46,672 bases of DNA from positions 1-46,672 of the IMG/VR virus record IMGVR_UViG_3300025543_000050. One strand, written 5' to 3'. This DNA is from a virus. This document shows, piece after piece, positions 30,762-37,970 of the stretch; position 1 is the stretch's first letter; every line of letters begins with the position of its first letter. The translations under genes were made by a program, and so were the position numbers. The notes under the pieces are model-generated. The model was given only the letters and a program-made list of their open reading frames with translations. It had not been told where the DNA came from and ran no database searches.

Positions 30762-30952
30762 GTATGTTCATGAAGCCACTGGCACCGCTGACCCTGAAGC
30801 ACGGCCGGTTCTACGGACCCAAGGGCAACCGGGTCTACGTGCTGTACGTCATCCGCAAGGGTGACCACGTTGCGGCAACCACAACCACCAAGGCTGTCGC
30901 TGACCAGCTGAACGAGAGCATCGGCGGGACTGTAGAGGAGATCGAGATATGA
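30758..30952 (+). CDS. Early protein, unknown
   Basis: This 64-aa basic protein (LTLKHGRFYGPKGNRVYVLYVIRKGDHVAATTTTKAVADQLNESIGG) has beta strands followed by one helix, and overlaps both neighbours by ATGA. It could be a small nucleic-acid-binding or host-interacting factor. Nothing diagnostic is visible. Confidence 0.55.
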   Translation: MSMFMKPLAPLTLKHGRFYGPKGNRVYVLYVIRKGDHVAATTTTKAVADQLNESIGGTVEEIEI

Positions 30953-31191
30953 GCAACATCTATGTAAAAGTAAAGCAGTTCAAAGGGAAAAGCGGCGGGT
31001 TTGCCACGACATTGAGAGATCGCTGGTCAGTCATATTAATGAATGAAAGCAAACAGCAGGAGATCCGCTTGGATAATTTCATGTGTGGCGGGTATGGCTA
31101 CGCCAGTAAGGATCCTGCAATGGAACTCGCAGAGAGATACGCTGAATTACTGGAACTTCCTATCGTAGAAACTACTGGAGGTGAGTCATGA
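30949..31191 (+). CDS. Early protein sharing its C-terminus with a downstream gene
   Basis: This is an 80-aa protein. The first part (YVKVKQFKGKSGGFATTLRDRWSVILMNESKQQEIRL) is beta-like. The last 20 residues (ELAERYAELLELPIVETTGG) are encoded by a 64-bp segment that is repeated exactly in the gene at 31630-31818. The helix plus ETTGGE ending may be a small interaction module. It overlaps its neighbours by 4 bp. Confidence 0.6.
   Translation: MSNIYVKVKQFKGKSGGFATTLRDRWSVILMNESKQQEIRLDNFMCGGYGYASKDPAMELAERYAELLELPIVETTGGES
31122..31185 (+). repeat. 64-bp exact direct repeat, copy 1
   Basis: This is identical to 31749-31812. It covers the 3' end of the gene at 30949-31191 up to just before the next start codon, and encodes the shared ELAERYAELLELPIVETTGG end. 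Copy 2 lies 627 bp downstream in the same reading frame relation to its gene. Confidence 0.95.
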
Positions 31192-31472
31192 CTTTATATC
31201 GCTGGAGTTCCACTCTGCTAGAAGAGTGGGGGAAGGGCCACATCATTGCTGTAGCTGATACCCCAGAGGCCGCACGTAAGCAAGTTATTGCCGAGTGGGA
31301 GCCGCTGGAAGAAGGCCCAGCAGAAGACAGCTATTTGAGCCTGCTGGCAGTAACGGGGGATGAGGACTATGAGGAGGAATACACCAAACGCTACCAGAAA
31401 TTACTGAAAGACCTTGAGCCAGAGCCTGAAATAATCACAGGCAATGTGCTGTTCATTCAAGGGTCCCAATAA
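31188..31472 (+). CDS. Acidic early protein, unknown
   Basis: This is a 94-aa acidic protein (about one quarter Asp/Glu). The opening (LYRWSSTLLEEWGKGHIIAVADTPEAARKQVIAEW) is a beta-helix unit common in small phage proteins; the centre is very acidic (DEDYEEEYTKRYQKLLKDLEPEPE). Such compact acidic proteins include DNA mimics and inhibitors of host factors, but no specific homology is visible. Confidence 0.6.
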   Translation: MTLYRWSSTLLEEWGKGHIIAVADTPEAARKQVIAEWEPLEEGPAEDSYLSLLAVTGDEDYEEEYTKRYQKLLKDLEPEPEIITGNVLFIQGSQ

Positions 31473-31493
31473 CCTCTATAGGAGAAATCACAT

Positions 31494-31619
31494 GTGGGGC
31501 AGCATAACCAGATAACCTATGAATACTTCTGTGTCCTGGGCGGTTTGGCCAACCCGCGTTGCGCCAAATGCCACCGTCACAACGGGACACATACCTATAC
31601 CACTTACCACCTTTTCTAG
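31494..31619 (+). CDS. 41-aa Cys/His-rich miniprotein, GTG start
   Basis: A GTG at 31494 with GGAG nine bases upstream opens 41 codons to TAG at 31617. The product (VGQHNQITYEYFCVLGGLANP, then RCAKCHRHNGTHTYTTYHLF) resembles the short 'YYYC-GGLxNPxxxRK-xxGxWTYY' proteins of many phages and has C-x(9)-C-x2-C plus His residues suited to zinc binding. The next gene follows after 10 bp. Another frame (31519-31818) covers the same bases but lacks a ribosome-binding site. Confidence 0.6.
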   Translation: MGQHNQITYEYFCVLGGLANPRCAKCHRHNGTHTYTTYHLF

Positions 31620-31629
31620 GGGAATAAGC

Positions 31630-31818
31630 ATGAAGGAATTTACCGGCTGGGAATACCTATTGATTGATGTGGCCAATAACTTTGGTCTGGATAAACTGCG
31701 TTTTGAAGAACGCATCACATGGGCCAATCACAACCTGAGTAATCTGGAGGAACTCGCAGAGAGATACGCTGAATTACTGGAACTTCCTATCGTAGAAACT
31801 ACTGGAGGTGAGCGATGA
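31630..31818 (+). CDS. Early protein sharing its C-terminus with 30949-31191
   Basis: This 62-aa protein starts at ATG 31630 (MKEFTGWEYLLIDVANNFGLDKLRFEERITWA), with AGGGGA seven bases upstream. An earlier in-frame ATG at 31519 would run across the GTG miniprotein and has no good ribosome-binding site. The N-terminal 40 residues resemble small phage proteins with the 'WLxIDIANxxGLDKLxFExRIxW' pattern. The last 20 residues come from the duplicated 64-bp segment. Confidence 0.65.
   Translation: MKEFTGWEYLLIDVANNFGLDKLRFEERITWANHNLSNLEELAERYAELLELPIVETTGGER
31749..31812 (+). repeat. 64-bp exact direct repeat, copy 2
   Basis: This is an exact copy of 31122-31185, here forming the 3' end of the gene at 31630-31818. 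Perfect identity, including third codon positions, points to recent duplication or gene conversion. Confidence 0.95.
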
Positions 31819-32060
31819 AATGCGAATACTGCGAAGGAACCGGAGAGATTGAGACAGACAACAATGGGCCGATTACCCCCTGCCCTGTTTGCAAGTCGTC
31901 TCGTTCACCGGATTGTTCAACTGCGGATGAGCTCTTGGAGCAAATACGCCATGACCTGCTCTGGCGTGCGGAGGAAGAGGACAGCGACGGCTGCAAGGTT
32001 GTGGATTTAAGCTGCGGCCTATGGATGAAGCTGAACAGATATTTAGATAGACGCCGTTGA
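31815..32060 (+). CDS. Zinc-ribbon protein (DnaJ-type CxxC pairs)
   Basis: This 81-aa protein opens with MKCEYCEGTGEIETDNNGPITPCPVCKSS: two CxxC pairs separated by 18 residues, with the CEGTGE turn of DnaJ-type zinc ribbons. The remainder is a helix and a short C-terminal segment (LLWRAEEEDSDG, KLNRYLDRRR). It probably binds zinc and a protein or nucleic acid partner. It is coupled to the preceding gene by a 4-bp overlap. Confidence 0.65.
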   Translation: MKCEYCEGTGEIETDNNGPITPCPVCKSSRSPDCSTADELLEQIRHDLLWRAEEEDSDGCKVVDLSCGLWMKLNRYLDRRR

Positions 32061-32086
32061 ACCCCAGAGCTAACCGGAGAACGGAA

Positions 32087-32419
32087 ATGAGTGATTTACC
32101 TTACAGCTGCCCGGAGTGCCACAACATGGTGACATTCCTGTGCGAAGACGGACGATGCTTCAGATGCGTCAGAAAGGTGCCAGTGAAAACCTGCAAGGGT
32201 TGTCCAAACCTGATCACCACCAGACTGGGCACAGCACTTGTTGCATCATGCCGGGAGACAGGATCGGTGGTACCTCAGTGGTCATCGGTCGGGAATTACG
32301 AGCTGTCAATCATCTACTCTCGTGTCCCAATGGACTGCCCACGAGACGACACCGAGAAACGGGAGACCCCTTTACCAACCCACGAACGTGAAGTTCAATT
32401 TTACCCGAAGGAGAAATAG
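32087..32419 (+). CDS. Zinc-binding early protein, unknown
   Basis: The start chosen is ATG 32087 (MSDLPYSCPECHNMVTFLCEDGRCFRC) with GGAG upstream; the frame from 32057 adds ten residues in the preceding gene's end. There are four Cys in CPEC and CFRC pairs, then TCKGC and later Cys residues, so one or two zinc knuckles are likely. The C-terminal half has no motif that I recognise. Length is 110 aa. Confidence 0.6.
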   Translation: MSDLPYSCPECHNMVTFLCEDGRCFRCVRKVPVKTCKGCPNLITTRLGTALVASCRETGSVVPQWSSVGNYELSIIYSRVPMDCPRDDTEKRETPLPTHEREVQFYPKEK

Positions 32420-32421
32420 CA

Positions 32422-32730
32422 ATGTGTAAGAACCATCACTGCAGAAACTGGGAAGCATACGACACCGAGCGGTGCGCTATGTGTGAGCTGGACTATGCCG
32501 CCGAGTGGTGGCAGATAGCGTCGGCCGTGTTCGCCGCGTTCCTGGTCTGGCATCTGTTTCAGATCAGCGAGTGGGGTGGACAGACCATCCACATCTGGGC
32601 CATCGCTGTCGCCGGGTTCATCACCGGTCTGATGGGTCTTGGTCAGTTTGGTAGATTTCAATCCTGCGCAACAACAGGCATGGTTGTGTCCTCACTGACC
32701 GTCATCGTGTTGATGGGGGTGGCAGGATGA
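32422..32730 (+). CDS. Membrane protein with an N-terminal Cys cluster
   Basis: This 102-aa protein is behind AGGAGAAATAGCA. Its first 20 residues contain four Cys and two His (CKNHHCRNWEAYDTERCAMCELDY), a likely zinc site. Three hydrophobic segments follow (WWQIASAVFAAFLVWHLFQI, IHIWAIAVAGFITGLMGL, GMVVSSLTVIVLMGVAG). It would sit in the host inner membrane with a metal-binding head. The function may be superinfection exclusion or host manipulation, but there is no direct evidence. Confidence 0.6.
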   Translation: MCKNHHCRNWEAYDTERCAMCELDYAAEWWQIASAVFAAFLVWHLFQISEWGGQTIHIWAIAVAGFITGLMGLGQFGRFQSCATTGMVVSSLTVIVLMGVAG

Positions 32731-33149
32731 AGATTAAAAGATTGTCACCATCAGCCATTCTGCCGACCCGGGGAACCCCTGACGCGGCGGGCCTGGACCT
32801 GCACTACTACGGTCATGGTGTCTTGGTCATTCACCCAGGACGGCGTCAACTGGCCCCCACCGGCATCGCTATGGCCATCCCCCAAGGCTGCTGGGGTGAG
32901 ATCAAGCCTCGGTCAGGGCTGGCACTACGACAAGGCATAGACGTGATGGCTGGCGTCATCGACTGTGACTACCGGGGTGAGATCCACGCGCTGCTGCTTA
33001 ACACGGGGACTGAGCCAGTCGAGATCCACCCCAACAACCGGATCGCCCAGATCGTGATCCAGTCTTATGAGAACCCAATCTGCGAGGAGGTTGATGAGTT
33101 AGATGAAACCCCACGCGGAGAAAACGGATACGGGAGTACCGGCAAATGA
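32727..33149 (+). CDS. dut: dUTPase (dUTP diphosphatase)
   Basis: This 140-aa trimeric-type dUTPase hydrolyses dUTP to dUMP and pyrophosphate. All five conserved motifs are visible: DAAGLDLH (19-26), PRSGLA (61-66), GVIDCDYRGEIH (76-87) with the catalytic Asp, NRIAQIV (104-110), and the C-terminal RGENGYGSTGK arm. The protein therefore looks active. It keeps uracil out of phage DNA and supplies dUMP. It is coupled at both ends by 4-bp overlaps. Confidence 0.95.
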   Translation: MKIKRLSPSAILPTRGTPDAAGLDLHYYGHGVLVIHPGRRQLAPTGIAMAIPQGCWGEIKPRSGLALRQGIDVMAGVIDCDYRGEIHALLLNTGTEPVEIHPNNRIAQIVIQSYENPICEEVDELDETPRGENGYGSTGK

Positions 33150-33898
33150 AGAAAGCGATCGATATTCTAAACAATGGTGCCAAGCACATGCAGGACAGGG
33201 CTGCCACCTACGACAAGCCGACCGGCGAGCACAGCATCCCGGCAGCTATCACCGCGTTCAATGCGATCACCGGGCACAGTCTGACCTCAGAGCAGGGCTG
33301 GCTGTTGATGATGATCCTGAAGGCTGTGCGCAGCCAGAGCGGCGACTTCAAGATCGACAACTATGAGGACATGGCTGCTTATGCCGCGCTGACCGGTGAG
33401 CAGGCTGAGACGGACCGCAGTGCCCCAGTTGAGCAGCCTGACTTTAGCAAGCCTCTCCATGGCGGCATCTGGGACAACCCCAGAGTCCTGGAGTACAGTC
33501 GCACGAAGGCTGGCCACTGGGTTGTAACACAAACAGTAGACGGTCCGCAGGTCGGCACGCGTGTCGCGAACGAAGGCTATTTCAAGGCGCAGATTTCGAA
33601 GTGTTACCCAACCATACCAGACGAGGGGGAATATGTGATCTGCAGACCCCTGCATGAGGACGGCTGGTCAGATATAAGCAATCACATCGGGTGGATAGCT
33701 CGAGACCATAGCGGGATCTGGTTCGGGTACAAAGATAAACCAGAAAGGAAAGAAAGCGACAACATCTGGATTCCTCGAGAGGATCAGACCAAGTACCACC
33801 TGAATCAGGATGTCTGTGATCTGATCGGCTACTGTTCCGCAGTATACAAGATGACGCCGTGGGAAGAGTGCTTGATCAGTAGAGGAGACCGCCTGTGA
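33146..33898 (+). CDS. DUF6378-like N-terminal domain with an unknown C-terminal extension
   Basis: This is a 250-aa protein. Residues 1-90 (MKKAIDILNNGAKHMQDRAATYDKPTGEHSIPAAITAFNAITGHSLTSEQGWLLMMILKAVRSQ, then NYEDMAAYAAL) fit the DUF6378 pattern, an all-helical fold related to MazG-type nucleotide hydrolases. The C-terminal 150 residues are unrelated and beta-rich with several Trp (HIGWIARDHSGIWFGYKDKPE). A nucleotide-pool function next to dUTPase is plausible. The fusion may be particular to this phage. Confidence 0.7.
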   Translation: MKKAIDILNNGAKHMQDRAATYDKPTGEHSIPAAITAFNAITGHSLTSEQGWLLMMILKAVRSQSGDFKIDNYEDMAAYAALTGEQAETDRSAPVEQPDFSKPLHGGIWDNPRVLEYSRTKAGHWVVTQTVDGPQVGTRVANEGYFKAQISKCYPTIPDEGEYVICRPLHEDGWSDISNHIGWIARDHSGIWFGYKDKPERKESDNIWIPREDQTKYHLNQDVCDLIGYCSAVYKMTPWEECLISRGDRL

Positions 33899-34089
33899 GC
33901 AGCCCTTACTATCGAGAGATCAGACCAGTCAGACCCGCCGATGAAGAGGACGTCCTGGCCGGTAAAGAAACCGTCGAGGAGTTTTTGGCCAGAGGTGGGA
34001 AGATACAGCACATCCCGATAGGGGTTTCATCAGAAGAACGCGCCGAGCTGACAGAGGCTCATCGTAAAATATTGAGGCACGCAAAATGA
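33895..34089 (+). CDS. Small early protein, unknown
   Basis: This 64-aa protein starts at GTG 33895 with AGAGGAGACC upstream and overlaps its neighbours. The part EEDVLAGKETVEEFLARGGKIQHIPIGVSSEE matches a widespread small phage pattern in which 'VEEFLARGGKIxxxPxGxS' is conserved, without known function; it recalls short transcription-related 'Com/RHH-like' proteins but no DNA-binding motif is certain. Confidence 0.65.
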   Translation: MSSPYYREIRPVRPADEEDVLAGKETVEEFLARGGKIQHIPIGVSSEERAELTEAHRKILRHAK

Positions 34090-34670
34090 CAAAGAATATC
34101 GCAATCGTAATGCCAACCGGCGACACCATTCACGCAGATACCGCAATGTCTTTGGCACGCATGATCGCCATGGACCGGATGAACCAGTTCGCCTTCATCA
34201 ACCCCAGGTGCTCCACCATCGCCAAGGGCCGGTGGATGGGCGTCAAGGCTGCACTGGAGATGGACCCGGACTTCATCCTGTTTATCGACAGTGACATGGT
34301 GTTCCCATTCAACGCTGTTCACATGCTGATGAACCACGGTCAGATGATGGTCAGCGGTCACTGCACCACCAGACGTGAGCCGATCCACGGAGTGAGTCGT
34401 GACAAGGACGGCAACTTCATGGACTTCACCGGGGAGTATGGGATACAGGCAGTGGAGACCACCGGGCTGGCTTTCTGCCTGGTCCACCGGTCCTTGTTCA
34501 AGGCCAAGCACGAGCCCTGGTTCGAGACCAGCTTTGACGCAGAGAGGGAAAGACCGTGGCTGACTGAGGACGAACATTTCTGTAAAATAGTGCGATCCAC
34601 TGGCACTCCAATTTACGTGGACGTTGACTTGAAAATCGGGCACATCGGGACGGTGACTTATGGGCTGTAA
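34086..34670 (+). CDS. GT-A type glycosyltransferase-like protein
   Basis: In this 194-aa protein, residues 1-75 show the nucleotide-sugar-binding pattern: IAIVMPTGDTIHADTAMSLARM, IAKGRWMGVKAALEMDPDFILFIDSDMVFP. The DxD signature is Asp68-Ser-Asp70, which would bind a divalent metal and the UDP/GDP sugar. The C-terminal part has FVHRSLF-like and TEDEHFCKIVRSTG segments that match the acceptor region with the acidic ED(E)xxFC motif of family 2-like enzymes. It may glycosylate phage DNA, capsid or host surface. No hydroxymethyl-base pathway is visible here. Confidence 0.75.
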   Translation: MTKNIAIVMPTGDTIHADTAMSLARMIAMDRMNQFAFINPRCSTIAKGRWMGVKAALEMDPDFILFIDSDMVFPFNAVHMLMNHGQMMVSGHCTTRREPIHGVSRDKDGNFMDFTGEYGIQAVETTGLAFCLVHRSLFKAKHEPWFETSFDAERERPWLTEDEHFCKIVRSTGTPIYVDVDLKIGHIGTVTYGL

Positions 34671-34863
34671 TAAAGTCGGATTCCAGACCAAGGCAGAGGC
34701 CACCGCGCATAAGATCTATTTGCGCAAGCAGGGACCACACCTCGGGGACAGAACCTCAGGTAAAAACAAATCCAAGATGAGAGTGTACGAGTGCCCGCAC
34801 TGCGGGTGCTTTCACCTCACCTCACTCAGCAAGGCTGTGCAGAAGGTGCGTTATGGAGGTTAA
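34660..34863 (+). CDS. Small zinc-finger protein
   Basis: This 67-aa basic protein (KVGFQTKAEATAHKIYLRKQ, then MRVYECPHCGCFHLTSL) has a CxxC-x-C-x-H cluster that suggests a single zinc finger. The first part is a helix. Proteins of this pattern ('F.tk.eA...... lr.Y.Cp.Cg.WHLTs') are frequent in phages and plasmids. It overlaps both neighbours by 11 bp. Confidence 0.7.
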   Translation: MGCNKVGFQTKAEATAHKIYLRKQGPHLGDRTSGKNKSKMRVYECPHCGCFHLTSLSKAVQKVRYGG

Positions 34864-35062
34864 CTGGGAGCAAGCCCCAGAGTGGGCGAGATGGGCAGCG
34901 CAGGACAAGAACGGCGACTGGTGGTGGTACGAGGTTGAGCCCGAGATCGACAAAGACGAGGAGATCTGGGACGCCCCGGTCGGTGACTTTCTTGATGCTT
35001 TCGAAGGCAGACCGATGTCCAACGACCAGTGGAAAGATACGCTGGTCAGTCGACCCGAGTAA
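34853..35062 (+). CDS. Acidic Trp-rich early protein
   Basis: This 69-aa protein is rich in Trp and acidic residues (VNWEQAPEWARWAAQDKNGDWWWYEVEPEIDKDEEIWD), a pattern known from many phage proteins of unknown role ('W..AP.wA.w.a.d..G.w.wye..P'). It is the last gene before a hairpin and a change to the replication module. Confidence 0.65.
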   Translation: MEVNWEQAPEWARWAAQDKNGDWWWYEVEPEIDKDEEIWDAPVGDFLDAFEGRPMSNDQWKDTLVSRPE

Positions 35063-35079
35063 CTGATAAACTAAAAAAT

Positions 35080-35099
35080 CCCCCTTCGTGAAAAGGGGG
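35080..35099. promoter_or_regulatory. Hairpin upstream of the primase/helicase leader
   Basis: The stem CCCCCTT (35080-35086) and AAGGGGG (35093-35099) encloses CGTGAA, preceded by six A. For leftward transcription it is a normal terminator with a T-run; for rightward transcription the T-run is missing, so it would rather be an mRNA structure or RNA processing site. A related hairpin precedes the gene at 40499. Confidence 0.55.
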
Positions 35100-35126
35100 A
35101 GGAATCCTAACAACTAGGAATTTACA

Positions 35127-35186
35127 ATGAGCACATCAATGATACAAATAGCGTGCCAACTTTTCAATGGGGATCTCCATGGATAA
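35127..35186 (+). CDS. Possible 19-aa leader peptide overlapping the primase start
   Basis: The ATG at 35127 lies in an AATTTACAATGAGCACA context, almost the same as at the start of the gene at 40499 (GAAATACAATGAGCACA). It reads MSTSMIQIACQLFNGDLHG and stops at 35186, so its TAA overlaps the primase ATG (ATGGATAA). It may serve translational coupling or attenuation. It is too short to prove coding. Confidence 0.4.
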   Translation: MSTSMIQIACQLFNGDLHG

Positions 35187-37749
35187 CCAAACATTTATCC
35201 GGATGGTCTTCGGTGACGACGCGCCCCACTGCCATGTAACTGATTTCGCTAATGACCCGAATGACATCCCAGAAGGCATGCACTTGATGGCATGGCGCGG
35301 GGACTGGGCATCGAATTATCATTTGCAGGAGGGCACCAACCAATACTTCACCATCAGTGTGTTCAAGCCAGACGAACACGGTGTTGCTCGTCGCCGCAAG
35401 GCATTATACCTGCGGACTCCCTGCATTGTGCTGGACGACGTCAAAGAGAAGCTGGATGTGGAGCAGGCGTCGAAGCTGCCTGAGCCCTCGTGGATCCTCG
35501 AGACGTCACCCGGTAGTGAGCAGTGGGGTTACATACTCGACACACCCTGTGAGGACCGTGGACGCGTAGAGAACCTGCTCGATGGGCTGGTGGCCAACGG
35601 TCTCGCACCGGACGGGAGAGATCCTGGAATGAAGGGTGTCACTCGCTACGTCAGGCTGCCGGGTGGTTACAATACCAAACGCAGCAAGATGGTCGACGGA
35701 CAGCCGTTCAAGTGTGTGATGAAGAAGTGGCAACCGTTCTGTCGCAGCACCATGGAGCAGCTGGCTGCACCGTTCGCTGTGGACCTGGAAGCCCCGCGTC
35801 GTGAGGCCCGGGTGGATGGTGCTGCCGACATCCCTGATCATCCTTTACTGCAGATCCCCGACCTTATCTATATCAAGGGAGCCATGTCCAAGGGACGATT
35901 CGATATCACATGCCCATGGGTGGATGAGCACACCAACGCCATCGACAACGGTGCGGCCATGTTCACCAACAAGGACGGGTCCATGGGGTTCAAGTGCCAC
36001 CATGGCGCGTGCGAGGCCCGGACCGGCAAAGACCTGATGAACTGGGTCGAGAGGCAGGCGCCTGGATTCAGAGACACCTACAACAGCTGGCAGATGAAAG
36101 TATGGTTTGGGGAGGCGCCAGCTCCACTGTCTTTTATTGAGCCGGTGGCGCTCCCACCGGTAGAAACTGAGACGACGGACCCGGCGGCACTTGTGATGAA
36201 CAAGATCCATGAGCTCAGTCACATGTTGCCAACAGCACCTGAGCGGTCTGACACCGCTGAGAGCGTGCTGAAGGCCTGTGAGAGCCTCGGGGCCATGCAT
36301 CAAAAGCGATGCCATGAGGAGCTGATGTCAGTGCAGGGCTGGTCGAAGACCGAGTTCTCCGCATTACTCAAGGGGCTGAGAAAGGAGTGGTACGAGACTG
36401 GTGGAACCAGTGACACATTCTATGATGACTTCATTTTCGTCCACGATATCAACCGCATCTATAACCAGAAACTGGGCATCTTCTACACCACCGACTCATT
36501 CAGGAACAGCCACATCGACCGTGACCCTGAGGTGTTGAAGATGGCATTGCAGGAGCGGTGGATCAAGAAGGTGCACAGACTGGAGTTCGCACCGAAAAAG
36601 CCGCCGATCTTTCAAGAGGGTGGTTTGACCTGTGGAAACATCTGGAACGATGATCAGCTCACCAACGGCACACCGGGTGATATCTCACCGTGGCTGGAGC
36701 ACATGAGGACCATGGGCATTGCCGAGGAACACATCTGGCACCTGATCCAGTGGATGGCCTACACCATCCGTCACCCAGACAAGAAGATCAACTACATGAT
36801 CCTGCTTGGCGGCGACGAGGGGATCGGCAAGGACTTTATATTGAATCCAATCGTGGTCCAGCTCGCTCGATACACCAAGACCATCGAGGGTCATGCACTG
36901 CTGAGCAACTTCAACTCGTACCTGATCGGCACCAAACTGCTGCTGATCAATGAGACCGAGCTGTTCGACCACCGGGATGCCTCGAGTGTTGGCGCCAGTC
37001 TGAAACCACTGGCAGCAGCACCACCGAAAAAGCTGCGAGTAAATCAGAAGAACATCCCGGAGCTGGAGATAAACAACATCGTCAACTGCATCATGACGAC
37101 CAACGCACGGACCCCGATGAAGCTGGACGGACACAGTCGCCGGTTCTTTGCGTTATGGTCTGACCTCAATGTTCGTGATGTCACCGGCGAGATTACCCCG
37201 AGCTGGGTGTCGTACTTCGAGAAGGCCTGGGGCTGGATGAACAACGGCGGCGATCAGGCGGTCATCGATTATCTGATGAACCAGGTGGATCTGTCTGCGT
37301 TCTCACCCGGCCGCTCACCACCCATGACCCAGTTCCTGCGTGACATCACCAACAGCAGCAAGTCGCCAGGACTTCAGGCCATCGAGCACGCAGTGGACAA
37401 GAAGATGGGGTTGTTCAAGTCAGACCTGCTCACCGCGAAGGACATCTCAACCATGATGGTGGCGGGTCACATGATCCCTGAGATGGCGATGTTCAGCATT
37501 AAACCCCAGTGGTTCAACCCGGTGAACGTCGGGAAGATGATGTCATCCTGTCGGTGGGCCAAGCAGCTCAGGTGTCGTCGGGACGGGCAGGAGTTTAAAC
37601 CATACGCACTCAGGAACACGCATCACTACGCCAAGATGTCAGAGACTGAACTGTATTTTGCGTATGCCGAGCAGCTGGAGGCAGCACGAAACAATGTTCC
37701 TGCTAAAACTACGCTCAGAGTGGTTGACAGTAATACAAAGGTCGACTAA
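35179..37749 (+). CDS. Primase-polymerase / SF3-type helicase (DUF5906-like)
   Basis: This is an 856-aa protein; ATG 35179 is preferred to 35167 because of the GGGGA site before it. Residues 1-190 resemble RepB-type DNA primases (IVLDDVKEKLD, then a TRYVRLPGGYNTK segment). Cys/His residues near 265-280 (FKCHHGACEART) suggest a zinc element. The helicase part has Walker A LGGDEGIGKDF (about 542-552), an acidic B site in LLLINETELFD, and an arginine-finger-like HSRRFFALW (about 653). It would prime and unwind phage DNA. It precedes the single-strand binding, nuclease and polymerase genes and is the first large gene of the replication module. Confidence 0.85.
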   Translation: MDNQTFIRMVFGDDAPHCHVTDFANDPNDIPEGMHLMAWRGDWASNYHLQEGTNQYFTISVFKPDEHGVARRRKALYLRTPCIVLDDVKEKLDVEQASKLPEPSWILETSPGSEQWGYILDTPCEDRGRVENLLDGLVANGLAPDGRDPGMKGVTRYVRLPGGYNTKRSKMVDGQPFKCVMKKWQPFCRSTMEQLAAPFAVDLEAPRREARVDGAADIPDHPLLQIPDLIYIKGAMSKGRFDITCPWVDEHTNAIDNGAAMFTNKDGSMGFKCHHGACEARTGKDLMNWVERQAPGFRDTYNSWQMKVWFGEAPAPLSFIEPVALPPVETETTDPAALVMNKIHELSHMLPTAPERSDTAESVLKACESLGAMHQKRCHEELMSVQGWSKTEFSALLKGLRKEWYETGGTSDTFYDDFIFVHDINRIYNQKLGIFYTTDSFRNSHIDRDPEVLKMALQERWIKKVHRLEFAPKKPPIFQEGGLTCGNIWNDDQLTNGTPGDISPWLEHMRTMGIAEEHIWHLIQWMAYTIRHPDKKINYMILLGGDEGIGKDFILNPIVVQLARYTKTIEGHALLSNFNSYLIGTKLLLINETELFDHRDASSVGASLKPLAAAPPKKLRVNQKNIPELEINNIVNCIMTTNARTPMKLDGHSRRFFALWSDLNVRDVTGEITPSWVSYFEKAWGWMNNGGDQAVIDYLMNQVDLSAFSPGRSPPMTQFLRDITNSSKSPGLQAIEHAVDKKMGLFKSDLLTAKDISTMMVAGHMIPEMAMFSIKPQWFNPVNVGKMMSSCRWAKQLRCRRDGQEFKPYALRNTHHYAKMSETELYFAYAEQLEAARNNVPAKTTLRVVDSNTKVD

Positions 37750-37752
37750 AAT
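37724..37752 (+). promoter_or_regulatory. Internal rightward promoter (sigma70)
   Basis: A perfect TTGACA (37724-37729) and TAAAAT (37747-37752) are separated by 17 bp, spanning the 3' end of the primase/helicase gene. The ribbon-helix-helix gene starts 27 bp downstream. Confidence 0.75.
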
Positions 37753-37778
37753 TCACAGCGTTATACGAGGACAACCCA

Positions 37779-37970
37779 ATGACAAAGTTAGACACATCAC
37801 TGAACACCAGACTCTCTCTCGAGGATCGCCTCGAGTTTGAAAAGCGGTGTAGAAACATAGGGAAAACACCCAGCACCCTCATCCGTGAGGTAGTGGTGGC
37901 CTTTAACGAAGACCGGCTTCGAATCAAACCAACAGAAGCCCAACAAAAAACCAAGGAGTTATACCAATGA
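37779..37970 (+). CDS. Ribbon-helix-helix regulator, MetJ/Arc type
   Basis: This is a 63-aa protein. [44 protein letters not shown] is the classic short beta strand followed by two helices with a 'GkTpSeLIReal' second-helix pattern. Such dimers bind inverted DNA repeats and act as repressors of their own operon. It is transcribed from its own promoter (37724-37752) and might be the protein that reads the GGGAYAGATG repeats or the primase leader; that link is inference. It overlaps the next gene by 4 bp. Confidence 0.8.
   Translation: MTKLDTSLNTRLSLEDRLEFEKRCRNIGKTPSTLIREVVVAFNEDRLRIKPTEAQQKTKELYQ

Noticed and set aside
31519-31629. Upstream ATG extension of the gene at 31630
   Set aside because: It has no ribosome-binding site and overlaps the better supported GTG-started miniprotein; ATG 31630 has AGGGGA at correct spacing.
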